Part shown: one piece after another, positions 15,746 through 25,354 of the stretch
Position numbering within the stretch: position 1 is the stretch's first letter
How the letters are laid out: every line of letters begins with the position of its first letter
Source of the DNA: Oceanomicrobium pacificus
GTDB lineage: Bacteria; Pseudomonadota; Alphaproteobacteria; Rhodobacterales; Rhodobacteraceae
NCBI RefSeq assembly: GCF_009833495.1
Contig: NZ_WUWG01000006.1
Span: 62,001-126,000, forward strand
DNA length: 64,000 nucleotides
Direction: 5' to 3'
Program-made: the position numbers and the translations under genes
Notes under the pieces: model-generated
Database searches by the model: none
Seen by the model: only the letters and a program-made list of their open reading frames with translations
What the model was told of the DNA's origin: nothing

Positions 15746-18733
15746 ATGCTGAGAAAGAGAACCGACGGAACGTCCGGACCCGCATCGCGGCGCTCGACGT
15801 TGGGCCAGATCGCCCGGACATCGGTAGACCGGCGCAGTTTCCTGCGCGGATCGGGCCTTGCCGTTGGCGGGCTCGCGGCATTCGGGGCCACGGGCGGCAT
15901 GGTCAGTCGCGCCAGCGCGCAGGAGGCCACGCAATCGGCGGTGCAGACGGTCAAGTCGGTCTGCACGCATTGCTCGGTCGGCTGCACGGTGCTCGCGGAA
16001 GTGTCGAACGGGGTCTGGGTCGGGCAGGAGCCGGGCTGGGACAGCCCCTTCAACCTCGGGGCGCATTGCGCCAAAGGCGCGTCGGTGCGCGAACATGCGC
16101 ATGGCGAGCGGCGGCTGAAATACCCCACCAAGCTCGTGAACGGCGAGTGGACGCGTGTCAGCTGGGAAGAGGCGATCAACGAGATCGGCGACCAGATGAT
16201 GGCGATCCGCGACGAGAGCGGACCGGACAGTGTCTATTGGCTGGGCTCGGCCAAGCACAGCAACGAACAGGCCTATCTGCTGCGCAAGTTCGCCGCCTAT
16301 TGGGGCACCAACAATATCGACCATCAGGCGCGGATCTGCCATTCGACGACGGTGGCCGGGGTGGCCAACACATGGGGCTACGGCGCCATGACCAACAGCT
16401 ACAACGATATCCACAATTCCAAGGCGATCTTCATCATCGGCGGCAATCCGGCCGAGGCGCATCCCGTGTCGCTTCTGCATGTGCTGAAGTCGAAGGAGGA
16501 AAACAACGCGCCGCTCATCGTCTGCGACCCGCGCTTTACCCGCACGGCCGCCCATGCAGACGAGTTCGTCCGGTTCCGCCCGGGCACAGATGTGGCGCTC
16601 GTCTGGGGCATCCTGTGGCATATTTTCCAGAACGGCTGGGAAGACAAGGAATTCATCCGCACCCGCACATGGGGCATGGACCAGATCCGCGACGAGGTGG
16701 CCGCCTGGACACCCGACGAGGTCGAGCGTGTCACCGGCGTGCCCGGCAGCCAGTTGCAGCGTGTCGCCCGCACGCTCGTCAACAACCGGCCCGGCACGGT
16801 CATCTGGTGCATGGGCGGCACCCAGCACACGAACGGCAACAACAACACCCGCGCCTATTGCGTGCTGCAGCTGGCGCTCGGGAACATGGGGCGTGCCGGC
16901 GGCGGCACCAACATCTTCCGCGGCCATGACAATGTGCAAGGCGCGACCGACCTCGGCGTCCTCGCCGATACGCTGCCGGGCTATTACGGCCTATCGGACG
17001 GGTCCTGGGCCCATTGGGCGCGGGTCTGGCAGGAAGAGCTCGACTGGCTCAAGGGCCGGTTCTCGGTCATGGAAGGCGCCGGTGCCGACGGCAAGGACCG
17101 GATGATGATGAACGAGACCGGCATCCCCGTCAGCCGCTGGATCGACGGTGTGTTGGAGGCGAAGGAGAATATCGACCAGCCCGACAATACGCGTGCGATG
17201 ATCTTCTGGGGCCATGCGCCCAACTCGCAGACCCGACTGCCGGAAATGAAGACGGCGATGGAGAAGCTCGACCTGCTGGTGGTGATCGATCCCTATCCGA
17301 CCGTCACCGCCGTGATGCAGGACCGGACCGACGGGGTCTACCTTCTGCCCGCCGCGACCCAGTTCGAGACCCGCGGCTCCGTCACGGCTTCCAACCGGTC
17401 GCTGCAGTGGCGCGACGAGATCGTCGCCCCGCTCTTCGAGTGCAAGCCCGACCATACGATCATGAAGCTCTTTGCCGACAAGTTCGGTTTCACCGACCGG
17501 ATGTTCCGCAACATCGCGATCGAGGGCGACGAACCGGTGGTCGAGGATATCACCCGCGAGTTCAACCGCGGCATGTGGACAATCGGCTATACCGGCCAGT
17601 CGCCCGAGCGGCTGAAGATGCACATGGAAAACCAGCACACGTTCGACCGGACGACCCTGCGCGCCAATGGCGGGCCGGCGGATGGCGACTATTACGGCCT
17701 GCCATGGCCAAGCTGGGGCAATCCGGAGATGAACCACCCCGGATCGCCGAACCTCTATGATATCTCGGTCCCGGTGGCCGAGGGCGGCATGGGCTTCCGC
17801 GCCCGCTTCGGCGTGGAGCGCGACGGGGAGAACCTGCTGGCCGAAGGGGTCTATCCGGTCGGGTCCGAGATTCAGGACGGCTATCCCGAGTTCACCATGG
17901 CGATGCTGACCCAGCTTGGCTGGGACAGCGACCTGACGCCTTATGAGCGCAAGATGATCGAATATGTCTCGGGCTATTCCGACCAGCGGCCGGAGGCCGG
18001 CGAGGAGGAGGTGGGCGAGACCTCGCAGCAGGGCGACCTGCCGTCCGACTATAATGACAAGGTCGGCGGCGTGAACTGGAAGACCGACCTGTCGGGCGGC
18101 ATCCAGCGGGTCGCGATCAAGCATGGCTGCGCGCCCTATGGCAACGCCAAGGCCCGCACGGTGGTCTGGACCTTCCCCGATCCGGTGCCCATCCATCGCG
18201 AGCCGCTCTATTCCAACCGCCGCGATCTGGTCGCCGATTATCCGACCTATGCGGACAAGAAATTCTGGCGCGTGCCGACCTATTATGCCTCGATCCAGGA
18301 GAAGGATTTCTCGGAAGATTATCCGATCATCCTCACCTCCGGACGGCTCGTGGAATATGAGGGCGGCGGCGACGAGACTCGGTCGAACCCGTGGCTCGCG
18401 GAATTGCAGCAGGACATGTTCGTGGAGGTCAATCCGCGCGACGCCAACAATCTCGGCATCCGCGATGGTGCCGATGTCTGGGTCGAAGGGCCCGAGGGCG
18501 GGCGCGTCCGGGTGATGGCGATGCTGACCGAACGCGTGGCCCCGGGCGTGGCCTTCATGCCCTTCCACTTCGGCGGTTACTGGCAGGGAGAGGACCGGCG
18601 GGACAAATATCCCAAAGGTGCCGACCCGTACGTGCTCGGCGAATCCACCAACACCGCACAGACCTATGGGTATGACAGCGTCACGCAGATGCAGGAAACC
18701 AAGGCCACGCTGTGCAAGATTTCGGTCGCATAA
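15746..18733 (+). CDS. fdhA: Formate dehydrogenase alpha (catalytic) subunit
   Basis: The protein has 995 residues. It oxidises formate to CO2 at a Mo/W-bis-MGD cofactor. The Tat signal DRRSFLRGSG (28-37) marks periplasmic export. The proximal 4Fe-4S ligands are C73, C76, C80 and C108, with Lys110 following. The metal ligand is C198 in ARICHSTTVAG, encoded TGC, with His199 beside it as in the family; this is a cysteine, not a selenocysteine enzyme. The C-terminal MGD-binding beta domain is near 850-995. It is the FDH3/FDH-N-like long form. Adjacent tungstate-transporter genes suggest tungsten. It is followed 14 bases later by the beta subunit. Confidence 0.95.
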   Translation: MLRKRTDGTSGPASRRSTLGQIARTSVDRRSFLRGSGLAVGGLAAFGATGGMVSRASAQEATQSAVQTVKSVCTHCSVGCTVLAEVSNGVWVGQEPGWDSPFNLGAHCAKGASVREHAHGERRLKYPTKLVNGEWTRVSWEEAINEIGDQMMAIRDESGPDSVYWLGSAKHSNEQAYLLRKFAAYWGTNNIDHQARICHSTTVAGVANTWGYGAMTNSYNDIHNSKAIFIIGGNPAEAHPVSLLHVLKSKEENNAPLIVCDPRFTRTAAHADEFVRFRPGTDVALVWGILWHIFQNGWEDKEFIRTRTWGMDQIRDEVAAWTPDEVERVTGVPGSQLQRVARTLVNNRPGTVIWCMGGTQHTNGNNNTRAYCVLQLALGNMGRAGGGTNIFRGHDNVQGATDLGVLADTLPGYYGLSDGSWAHWARVWQEELDWLKGRFSVMEGAGADGKDRMMMNETGIPVSRWIDGVLEAKENIDQPDNTRAMIFWGHAPNSQTRLPEMKTAMEKLDLLVVIDPYPTVTAVMQDRTDGVYLLPAATQFETRGSVTASNRSLQWRDEIVAPLFECKPDHTIMKLFADKFGFTDRMFRNIAIEGDEPVVEDITREFNRGMWTIGYTGQSPERLKMHMENQHTFDRTTLRANGGPADGDYYGLPWPSWGNPEMNHPGSPNLYDISVPVAEGGMGFRARFGVERDGENLLAEGVYPVGSEIQDGYPEFTMAMLTQLGWDSDLTPYERKMIEYVSGYSDQRPEAGEEEVGETSQQGDLPSDYNDKVGGVNWKTDLSGGIQRVAIKHGCAPYGNAKARTVVWTFPDPVPIHREPLYSNRRDLVADYPTYADKKFWRVPTYYASIQEKDFSEDYPIILTSGRLVEYEGGGDETRSNPWLAELQQDMFVEVNPRDANNLGIRDGADVWVEGPEGGRVRVMAMLTERVAPGVAFMPFHFGGYWQGEDRRDKYPKGADPYVLGESTNTAQTYGYDSVTQMQETKATLCKISVA

Positions 18734-18747
18734 GGGAGGAATGAACA

Positions 18748-19341
18748 ATGGCCAGAGCAAAATTCCTCTGTGACGCGGAACGCTGCATCGAATGCAACGC
18801 CTGCGTGACCGCCTGCAAGAACGAGCATGAGGTGCCGTGGGGCATCAACCGCCGCCGGGTCGTGACGATCAATGACGGCAAGCCGGGCGAGCGGTCGATC
18901 TCGGTCGCCTGCATGCATTGTTCCGATGCGCCCTGCATGGCGGTCTGCCCGGTCGACTGTTTCTACCAGACCGATGACGGGATCGTGCTGCACTCCAAGG
19001 ATCTGTGCATCGGGTGTGGCTACTGTTTCTACGCTTGCCCCTTCGGCGCGCCGCAATTCCCTCAGGCGGGCAATTTCGGCAGCCGCGGCAAGATGGACAA
19101 ATGCACCTTCTGCGCCGGCGGCCCGGAAGAGGATATGAGCCAGGCGGAGTTCCAGAAATACGGTCGCAACCGGATCGCGGAGGGCAAATTGCCGATCTGT
19201 GCGGAAATGTGCGCGACCAAGGCGCTTCTGGCCGGCGATGGCGACGATGTGTCGGCCATCTACCGCGAGCGGGTCGTGGCCCGCGGCTTCGGCTCCGGCG
19301 CATGGGGCTGGGGCACGGCCTACGATCAGAAAGGCGGATGA
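18748..19341 (+). CDS. fdh3B: Formate dehydrogenase FDH3-type beta subunit (four 4Fe-4S clusters)
   Basis: The protein has 197 residues. Four cysteine groups are visible: [12 protein letters not shown] near 11, [14 protein letters not shown] near 53, [16 protein letters not shown] near 87, and a CTFC...ICAEMC group near 113-150. It relays electrons from FdhA to the membrane cytochrome b. There is no transmembrane anchor, unlike FdnH, so binding relies on the gamma subunit. GGGAGG precedes the ATG. Confidence 0.93.
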   Translation: MARAKFLCDAERCIECNACVTACKNEHEVPWGINRRRVVTINDGKPGERSISVACMHCSDAPCMAVCPVDCFYQTDDGIVLHSKDLCIGCGYCFYACPFGAPQFPQAGNFGSRGKMDKCTFCAGGPEEDMSQAEFQKYGRNRIAEGKLPICAEMCATKALLAGDGDDVSAIYRERVVARGFGSGAWGWGTAYDQKGG

Positions 19342-19467
19342 GAGCCTGCACGGTTCGCCCGGCCTGCCGCGCTGCCGGTCAGGTCGGGTGCCGGTCGCCT
19401 TTCCGACCGCCATCCGCGCGGCGCGCACCGCCCGCGTCGCCCGACGCCCTCACATGGGAGACCTGAC

Positions 19468-20697
19468 ATGGCGCTGAGCCGCTGCGTGACGCCGATCCTC
19501 CTTTGCCTGCTCCTTGTCCTGACGCTCGGGACCGCGGGGTCGGCCCAGTCCGTCCGGCCGCCCGAGGCACCGGCGGAAGCCGGATCGCAAACGCTGGAGG
19601 ATATCCTCGCCCGCCAGAACGGCGAGGGGGCCGCACGGTCGGCCCGCGACCTGAGCACCGCAATGCCGGCCCCAGACGGGCTGCCGCTCGGCACGCGCGG
19701 CGCGGCATCCGACAGCGACCTGTGGCAGGCGCTGCGGTTCGGCACGGCCGATGTGTCCGTCTCGGCGGGCGGGCCGACCGCAAGGGTCATCATGCAGGAT
19801 GGCGGCATGTGGTGGCTGCAGGCGCGCCGCACCATCGCGGATTATGGCGGCTGGTTGCTGCTCGGACTGATCGTGTTTCTTGCCCTCATCCGGATCATTT
19901 TCGGGCGGATCAAGATCCATGGCGGCCGGTCCGGCCAGACGATCCTGCGCTTCACCGATCTGGAACGGTTCGGCCACTGGCTGCTCGCCTCCTCCTTCCT
20001 GCTGCTCGCCTTCACGGGTCTCTTCTCGATCTTCGGGCGCAACGGGCTGATCCCGTTCCTCGGCAAGGATGCCTATTCGACGCTGGCGATCGGGTCGAAA
20101 TGGATCCACAACAATGTCTCATGGGCGTTCATGGCGGGGCTGGTGATCATCTTCATCTTCTGGGTCGGGCATAACCTGCCGGCGCGCGGTGACCTGAAAT
20201 GGCTCCTGCGCGGTGGCGGGCTGCTGACCGGCAACCATGTGCCTGCGAAGAAATTCAATGCGGGCCAGAAGCTCGTTTTCTGGGCGGTGATCCTGCTCGG
20301 CGCCTCTGTCTCGGTCTCCGGCCTGTCGCTGATCTTCCCGTTCGAAATGCCGCTCTTTGCCAAGACCTTTGCCAGCCTCAACTGGACCGGGCTGCCGCAA
20401 CTGATGGGGCTCGACACGCTGCCCGAGCAGATGTCCGCGCAGGAGGAAATGCAATATGCGCAGCTCTGGCACGCGATTGTCGGTTTCCTGATGATGGCCA
20501 TCATCATCGCGCATATCTATATCGGCTCTGTCGGGATGGAGGGCGCGTTCGAGGCGATGGGTGACGGGGATGTGGACCTGAACTGGGCGCGGGACCATCA
20601 CGCGCTCTGGGTGGAGGAGGTGATGGCGCGCAAGGCCGACCCGCCGGCGCCGCCCGCCAATGACCCCGCCGCGCCCGACCCGGCGCCGCAGGCATGA
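19468..20697 (+). CDS. Formate dehydrogenase gamma subunit (cytochrome b556)
   Basis: The protein has 409 residues. An N-terminal signal-like segment (to about 27) and a roughly 100-residue periplasmic extension precede the membrane part, making it longer than the ~215-residue E. coli FdnI. Membrane helices start near 125. Heme-ligand histidines appear in ERFGHWLLA, KWIHNNVSW, and WHAIVGFLMMAIIIAHIYIG. It passes electrons to quinone and anchors the complex. The C-terminus is proline/alanine-rich. The 126 bases before it hold no recognisable gene. Confidence 0.92.
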   Translation: MALSRCVTPILLCLLLVLTLGTAGSAQSVRPPEAPAEAGSQTLEDILARQNGEGAARSARDLSTAMPAPDGLPLGTRGAASDSDLWQALRFGTADVSVSAGGPTARVIMQDGGMWWLQARRTIADYGGWLLLGLIVFLALIRIIFGRIKIHGGRSGQTILRFTDLERFGHWLLASSFLLLAFTGLFSIFGRNGLIPFLGKDAYSTLAIGSKWIHNNVSWAFMAGLVIIFIFWVGHNLPARGDLKWLLRGGGLLTGNHVPAKKFNAGQKLVFWAVILLGASVSVSGLSLIFPFEMPLFAKTFASLNWTGLPQLMGLDTLPEQMSAQEEMQYAQLWHAIVGFLMMAIIIAHIYIGSVGMEGAFEAMGDGDVDLNWARDHHALWVEEVMARKADPPAPPANDPAAPDPAPQA

Positions 20698-20707
20698 GGG
20701 GGCGGCG

Positions 20708-20833
20708 ATGAAGATCATCCTTCTGGCAACCGTGGCCAGTTTCGGCATCGGGCTACTGGCCTGGGCGCTGCTCGGCCAGTCGGGCTTTTCGTCGGCCGAT
20801 GTGCTCGCGTCGGAGAATGTGCGCCTTGACTGA
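20708..20833 (+). CDS. 41-residue single-pass membrane peptide in the fdh-tup operon
   Basis: ATG AAG ATC... to TGA encodes MKIILLATVASFGIGLLAWA followed by LLGQSGFSSADVLASENVRLD. It has one hydrophobic helix with a short polar tail. GGGGGCGGCG precedes the ATG, 10 bases after the gamma-subunit stop, and tupB starts 9 bases after its stop. The tight packing and clean hydrophobic pattern argue for a real gene. It may be a small subunit or assembly factor of the FDH membrane part (inference). Confidence 0.6.
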   Translation: MKIILLATVASFGIGLLAWALLGQSGFSSADVLASENVRLD

Positions 20834-20842
20834 GGGGGTGGC

Positions 20843-21556
20843 ATGACGGGCTTTGGCGAAACGCTGGGGCAGGCGCTCTGGCTGATCCTGTCGGGCGATG
20901 CGGATCTCTGGGCGATCATCCTTCTGTCGCTGCGGGTCTCGCTCACGGCGCTCGCCATTGCCACGCTGATCGGCCTGCCGCTCGGCGCGGCGCTGGCGGT
21001 CGGGCGATTCCCGGGCCGCCGCACCGTCATCACCATCGTCAGTGCCATGATGGGCCTGCCGCCGGTGGTCGTCGGTCTGGCCGTCTATCTGATGCTGTCG
21101 GCCTCAGGCCCGTTCGGGATTTTCGACCTGCTTTACACGCCGGCGGCGATGATCATTGCACAGGTCGTGCTCGTCACACCGATCGTGGCGGCCCTGTCGC
21201 GGCAGGTGATCGCCGATCTGCACACGGATCTGGCCGAACAGCTCGACAGTTTCGGCCTGCGCCCGCTCGCGCGGATACCGACCCTCCTGTGGGAGGGGCG
21301 GACGAGCCTGATGACCGTGGTGCTGGCCGGGTTCGGACGCGCCATTGCCGAAGTGGGCGCGGTCATCATCGTGGGCGGGAACATCAACCATGTCACGCGG
21401 GTCATGACAACCGCGATCGCGCTCGAGACCTCGAAGGGCAACCTCACGCTGGCACTGGCGCTCGGCACGGTGCTCATCACCATGGCTATTGCGATCAACG
21501 CGCTCGTGGGCGTCCTCGGCGCACGGGCCCGCAGCGGGGTGCCGGCCCATGCGTGA
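20843..21556 (+). CDS. tupB: Tungstate ABC transporter permease TupB
   Basis: The protein has 237 residues and about five membrane helices. The family loop for ATPase contact, EVGAVIIVGGNI near 171-182, is typical of TupB and related ModB-like permeases. The gene follows the fdh genes directly, and tupC starts within its last 8 bases. Confidence 0.88.
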   Translation: MTGFGETLGQALWLILSGDADLWAIILLSLRVSLTALAIATLIGLPLGAALAVGRFPGRRTVITIVSAMMGLPPVVVGLAVYLMLSASGPFGIFDLLYTPAAMIIAQVVLVTPIVAALSRQVIADLHTDLAEQLDSFGLRPLARIPTLLWEGRTSLMTVVLAGFGRAIAEVGAVIIVGGNINHVTRVMTTAIALETSKGNLTLALALGTVLITMAIAINALVGVLGARARSGVPAHA

Positions 21557-22328
21557 CACCGGCCAGAGTTTCACCGGCGGCGATGCGCGTGCGCTCGCGC
21601 CCCGCGCACGCGGCCGCACCCTGCCGCTCGTCGCGCGGCATCTGGGCTATTCGATCGACGGCAAAGTGCTGCTCAACATTCCCGATCTGGCGATCCATCC
21701 CGGCGGGCCGACGGTCATCATGGGACCGAACGGGGCGGGCAAGAGCCTGCTTCTGCGTCTGTTCCACGGGCTGATCCAGCCAACACAAGGCGAGGTGCGT
21801 GCCGGCGGCCAGCCGCTCGGGCCCGCCACGCGGCGCCGGCAGGCGATGGTGTTCCAGCGGCCCGTCCTGTTGCGGCGCTCGGTGGCGGCCAATGTCCGGT
21901 TCGGGCTCCGTCGCGCGGGCCTGCCGCGCGCCGCCCGACGGGACCGGCTCGACGCGCTGCTGGCCGAGGGCGACCTGAGCGGCAAGGCGGGGCAACTGGC
22001 GACAACGCTTTCGGGCGGTGAACAGCAGCGGCTCGCGGTCATGCGCGCGCTCGCCACCGCGCCCGATATTCTCTTTCTCGACGAGCCGACATCGAGCCTC
22101 GATCCAGCCGCGACACAGGCGATCGAGGACCTGCTGCGCCGCGCCAGCGCGCAGGGCACCAAGATCGTGCTCGTCACCCATGATCCCGGGCAGGTGCGCC
22201 GCCTTGCCGAGGATGTGGTCTTCCTCCATCGTGGGCAGATGGCCGAACAGAGTCCGGTCGACAGGTTCCTCTCCGACGCCCGGTCCGCCGCGGCGCGGGA
22301 CTTCCTGTCGGGGGACCTTCTGGTCTGA
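21549..22328 (+). CDS. tupC: Tungstate ABC transporter ATP-binding protein TupC
   Basis: The protein has 259 residues from the ATG at 21549; a longer in-frame start lies inside tupB and is not protein-like. Walker [10 protein letters not shown] near 57-65, signature LSGGEQQRLAVMRA near 155, Walker B ILFLDEPTSSLD near 176. It powers oxyanion uptake with TupB and TupA. Confidence 0.88.
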   Translation: MRDTGQSFTGGDARALAPRARGRTLPLVARHLGYSIDGKVLLNIPDLAIHPGGPTVIMGPNGAGKSLLLRLFHGLIQPTQGEVRAGGQPLGPATRRRQAMVFQRPVLLRRSVAANVRFGLRRAGLPRAARRDRLDALLAEGDLSGKAGQLATTLSGGEQQRLAVMRALATAPDILFLDEPTSSLDPAATQAIEDLLRRASAQGTKIVLVTHDPGQVRRLAEDVVFLHRGQMAEQSPVDRFLSDARSAAARDFLSGDLLV

Positions 22329-22355
22329 CAGGAAGCCCTGAGCCGGAGGACTCGC

Positions 22356-23171
22356 ATGCGCATGATTTTCCTGTTCCTTGCCGGTTGGCTGGCCGCCATG
22401 GCGCCCGCGCTGGCCGGCGAGCGGCATATCCTTCTGCAATCGACGACCTCGACGCAGAATTCCGGCCTGCTCGACGCGATCCTGCCGGCATTCGAGGCCG
22501 CGACAGGGATCGAAGTGCGGGTGGTCGCCGTCGGCACGGGGCAGGCGATCCGCAATGCCGAGCGGGGCGACGGGGATGTGCTGCTCGTCCATGCGCGCGC
22601 GGCAGAGGAGGCGTTTGTGGCGGCCGGCTGGGGCGTGGCGCGCCATGACGTGATGTTCAATGATTTCGTGCTTGTCGGCCCGCAGGATGACCCGGCGGGC
22701 ATTGCGGGCGGCGCGGATGCGGTCGCGGCCCTTGCCGCCATCGCTGCAGCCGATGCGCCGTTTGCGTCCCGCGGGGACCGTTCGGGCACCCATCTGGCGG
22801 AACTTGCGCTCTGGGCGGATACGGGCGTCGACGTGGCCGCCGCATCGGGCGGCTGGTACCGCGAGACCGGGTCCGGCATGGGCGCGACGCTCAACACAGG
22901 TGTCGGGCTCGACGCCTATGTCCTGACCGACCGTGCCACCTGGGCCGCGTTTGGCAACAAGGGCGGCCACACCATTCTGGTGGAGGGCGATCCGCGGCTG
23001 CACAATCCCTATGGCGTGATCCTTGTGAACCCCGCGCGCCACCCGCATGTGGACGCCGAAGCCGGACAGGCGTTCATCGACTGGCTGACCGGCCCCGAAG
23101 GTCAGGCGGCCATTGCCGATTTCCGCGTCGATGGCGCGCAGGTCTTCTTTCCCTCGGCTGGGCCGTCCTGA
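22356..23171 (+). CDS. tupA: Tungstate-binding periplasmic protein TupA
   Basis: The protein has 271 residues with a signal peptide ending ALA (20). The ligand loop STTSTQNSGLLD (29-40) matches the TTSTxxSGL tungstate-binding signature of TupA/WtpA-type proteins. SRGDRSGTH near 133-141 supplies the second anion contact. Its linkage to FDH genes indicates tungsten supply for the enzyme. Confidence 0.9.
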   Translation: MRMIFLFLAGWLAAMAPALAGERHILLQSTTSTQNSGLLDAILPAFEAATGIEVRVVAVGTGQAIRNAERGDGDVLLVHARAAEEAFVAAGWGVARHDVMFNDFVLVGPQDDPAGIAGGADAVAALAAIAAADAPFASRGDRSGTHLAELALWADTGVDVAAASGGWYRETGSGMGATLNTGVGLDAYVLTDRATWAAFGNKGGHTILVEGDPRLHNPYGVILVNPARHPHVDAEAGQAFIDWLTGPEGQAAIADFRVDGAQVFFPSAGPS

Positions 23172-23177
23172 CCTGAC

Positions 23178-23216
23178 ACGGAGAGAGCGCGGAACCCGCC
23201 GGCCCGCGCCCTCCGT
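23178..23216. terminator. Imperfect hairpin between converging tupA and DUF3604 gene
   Basis: ACGGAG...CGCGG pairs with CCGCG...CTCCGT with a 2-base bulge. There is no T-run, so termination is only suggested by its place between convergent genes. Confidence 0.3.
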
Positions 23217-23232
23217 CCTGTCTCGTCCGGCG

Positions 23233-25149
23233 TCAGCCTTCGGGCGTGTACCAGATCGGCGAGCTATAGGCCCGCTCGGTCGTGACCATCGGCACCTCGG
23301 GGTCCATCGTCACGCCGAAGCGCAGGGCTTCATAGGCCGTCCAGCGGGGCGTCGGGATCTCGATCGCACGCACATAGTAGAAGGCCTTGAGCGCCGGGTC
23401 GAAATCCGGATCCTGCCAGTAGCCGACCAGTTCCGGCGATCCGATCGAGTTGGTCCATGTGGCGCTCGCCACATCGACCGTGTTGCCCACATCGGGCAGC
23501 TTGCCGTCGGCGCCGGGTTCGCGGTCGCCGCTCCAGATCACGTCATAGACCTTCTCGCCGGTCGTGCCGTCCGCATTCAGCCAGCCCTTGACCACCTGCA
23601 ACCGGTCGAGATTGCCGCTATAGGGGTCCTTGGCGGCGGCAAGCAGGAAGGTCGGCGCCCCGTCCCCGTCGCGCAGCGGCAGGTCCGCGCCCATCGGCAC
23701 GCCCTTGCCGTAGCCGACTTTCGCCGGCAGGCGGGTTTCCGCATCGGCCGGGGTGAAATCCCAGCCGCCGAAGAAGCGCAGCGTCATCCGCGTGCCGGTG
23801 GTGGCATAGACCTCCCGCCGGGCAAAGGCGTCGAAGATCGCCTCGCGCGTGTTCTCGGTCGCCCAGACGGCCGCATAGCCGCCGCTCGCCTGCTGCCAGC
23901 CATAGATCGATAGTTCCGGATCGGGCGCTTCGATCACCAGATGTTTCCAGCGGTTCGGCTCCGGCTCCACACCGGAATGCTTGCCGAAGAAATTATCCTC
24001 CTGCACGGCGGCGAGCCCGGTATGGGCATCGGTCGATCCGATCTGGCCGAACTTGAACGGGTTTGTGCCGAGCTCGCTCTCGATCTTCAGCCCGTTCTTC
24101 AGCGCCTCGCGCGTATATTCGTACTGGAGCATATCCTCGGTTTTGACCTCGGTGCCGTTCAGGTTCGACGCGTCCCACGTATCGAAATCGGCAAATTCGT
24201 CATCGGGGGAAAGGAACGGGTGCGCCTCTCCGTCGCCCTTGATCTGCGTGGCCTCGACCACGGGTTCGAAGCGGGCGCGCATCTCCGCCATCTCGGGCGT
24301 CAGCGGCGAGCCGTCGAAATTGGAGAGGTTGAACATCCGCCCGTTCGACAGGTTGCCATTGTGCGGGATCGCCATGACATCGCTGTTGTTGGCCTCCTCG
24401 AAGGCCGCCAGCGCCGCCCAGAGGTCCTCGGGGTTCTTGCTGTCGAATTGGGAGAAGGGCACCGTGCGGTTGGCGACCGACGCGTCACCGCGGAAGAGCA
24501 CGTTGCGGTGGATATTGTCGCCCCCGGCCGACGTCCATTCATAGCCGATGATCGCGGTGAAGCGGCCCGGCTCGTTAAAATGGTCGGCAAGCGCGGTATA
24601 GTCCTGCCATGCGTGGCGGATGGCCTTGGGACTGTCGATCGGGATCTCGTCGCCCGACAGGGAAGCCACGATCTCCATCGCCGTGTCGAAGACCACCTGA
24701 TCGTCGCCGCTTGTGAGCGCCTCGTACCAGCGGCGGCCGGTATCGGTTCCGATAATGTCGGGATTGCCGCTCAGCAGTTGCGGCATCAGCCCGTACATTT
24801 CCGAATGGTCGGTCATCACGACGAAATCGAGCGGCCGGGAGAGTTTCGCCCGCAGCCCGTGTGTCGTCGTCACCTCCTCCCCGCGGGAGAAGCGGAACGC
24901 CTGTTCCTGCGTCAGCCGTGTCATGGTGCCGGCATCGACCGACGTCATCGTGTGCAGATGCGTGTCGCCGAAAAAGGGCTGGGTTGGAAAGCTGCGCCCG
25001 GCATAGGGTGAGAAGCCGTCCTGCGCCATGGCGGCATTCACCTCCTCGGGCGAGGGGGTCATGTCCTGAGCGGACAGGGGCGCTGCGGCCAGTGCCAGCA
25101 GGCTGGCGCTGGCGGCAAGACAGGCAGAAAGGCTGGAATGGGTCGGCAT
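23233..25149 (-). CDS. DUF3604 family exported protein (PHP-like)
   Basis: The protein has 638 residues, starting at MPTHSSLSAC with AAGGAG 8 bases upstream. A signal peptide ends near PLSA (27). Metal-ligand-like motifs follow the PHP phosphoesterase pattern: FFGDTHLHTMTSVDAG near 63, VMTDHSEMYG near 117, IPHNGNL near 262 and GSTDAHTG near 368. DUF3604 proteins have no settled function, but the motifs suggest a metal-dependent hydrolase acting in the periplasm. It is divergent from a membrane-protein operon of other predicted phospho-enzymes. Confidence 0.8.
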   Translation of the reverse strand: MPTHSSLSACLAASASLLALAAAPLSAQDMTPSPEEVNAAMAQDGFSPYAGRSFPTQPFFGDTHLHTMTSVDAGTMTRLTQEQAFRFSRGEEVTTTHGLRAKLSRPLDFVVMTDHSEMYGLMPQLLSGNPDIIGTDTGRRWYEALTSGDDQVVFDTAMEIVASLSGDEIPIDSPKAIRHAWQDYTALADHFNEPGRFTAIIGYEWTSAGGDNIHRNVLFRGDASVANRTVPFSQFDSKNPEDLWAALAAFEEANNSDVMAIPHNGNLSNGRMFNLSNFDGSPLTPEMAEMRARFEPVVEATQIKGDGEAHPFLSPDDEFADFDTWDASNLNGTEVKTEDMLQYEYTREALKNGLKIESELGTNPFKFGQIGSTDAHTGLAAVQEDNFFGKHSGVEPEPNRWKHLVIEAPDPELSIYGWQQASGGYAAVWATENTREAIFDAFARREVYATTGTRMTLRFFGGWDFTPADAETRLPAKVGYGKGVPMGADLPLRDGDGAPTFLLAAAKDPYSGNLDRLQVVKGWLNADGTTGEKVYDVIWSGDREPGADGKLPDVGNTVDVASATWTNSIGSPELVGYWQDPDFDPALKAFYYVRAIEIPTPRWTAYEALRFGVTMDPEVPMVTTERAYSSPIWYTPEG

Positions 25150-25354
25150 GGCATTGACTCCTTTTGGCCCCGGTCCGGACGGTGGCGGCGACATGGAATT
25201 TTCCTTGCGCCGACACGGTAGCACGCGGTGCAGCGATTCCCGAAATTCTCTTTGCCCGCGTGCCTTTGGGGGCGGCCCTGCGGCATCGGCAATTGACTTG
25301 CGCGCGCGCCCAACGCAGCATTTGGCAATAGGCAAACGGACAGAGCCGGGGCGG

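Noticed and set aside
16337-16345. Possible selenocysteine at the FDH active site
   Set aside because: The codon at the metal ligand is TGC (Cys198), and the frame has no internal TGA.
16991-18760. Long open frame on the minus strand (589 codons) opposite fdhA
   Set aside because: It is a mirror of a high-GC gene; fdhA has every motif of its family, while this frame has none and is rich in His/Arg/Asp typical of antisense shadows.
25293-25321. TTGACT with CAGCAT at 17 bases upstream of the 25355 gene
   Set aside because: The -10 match is too weak to call a promoter.
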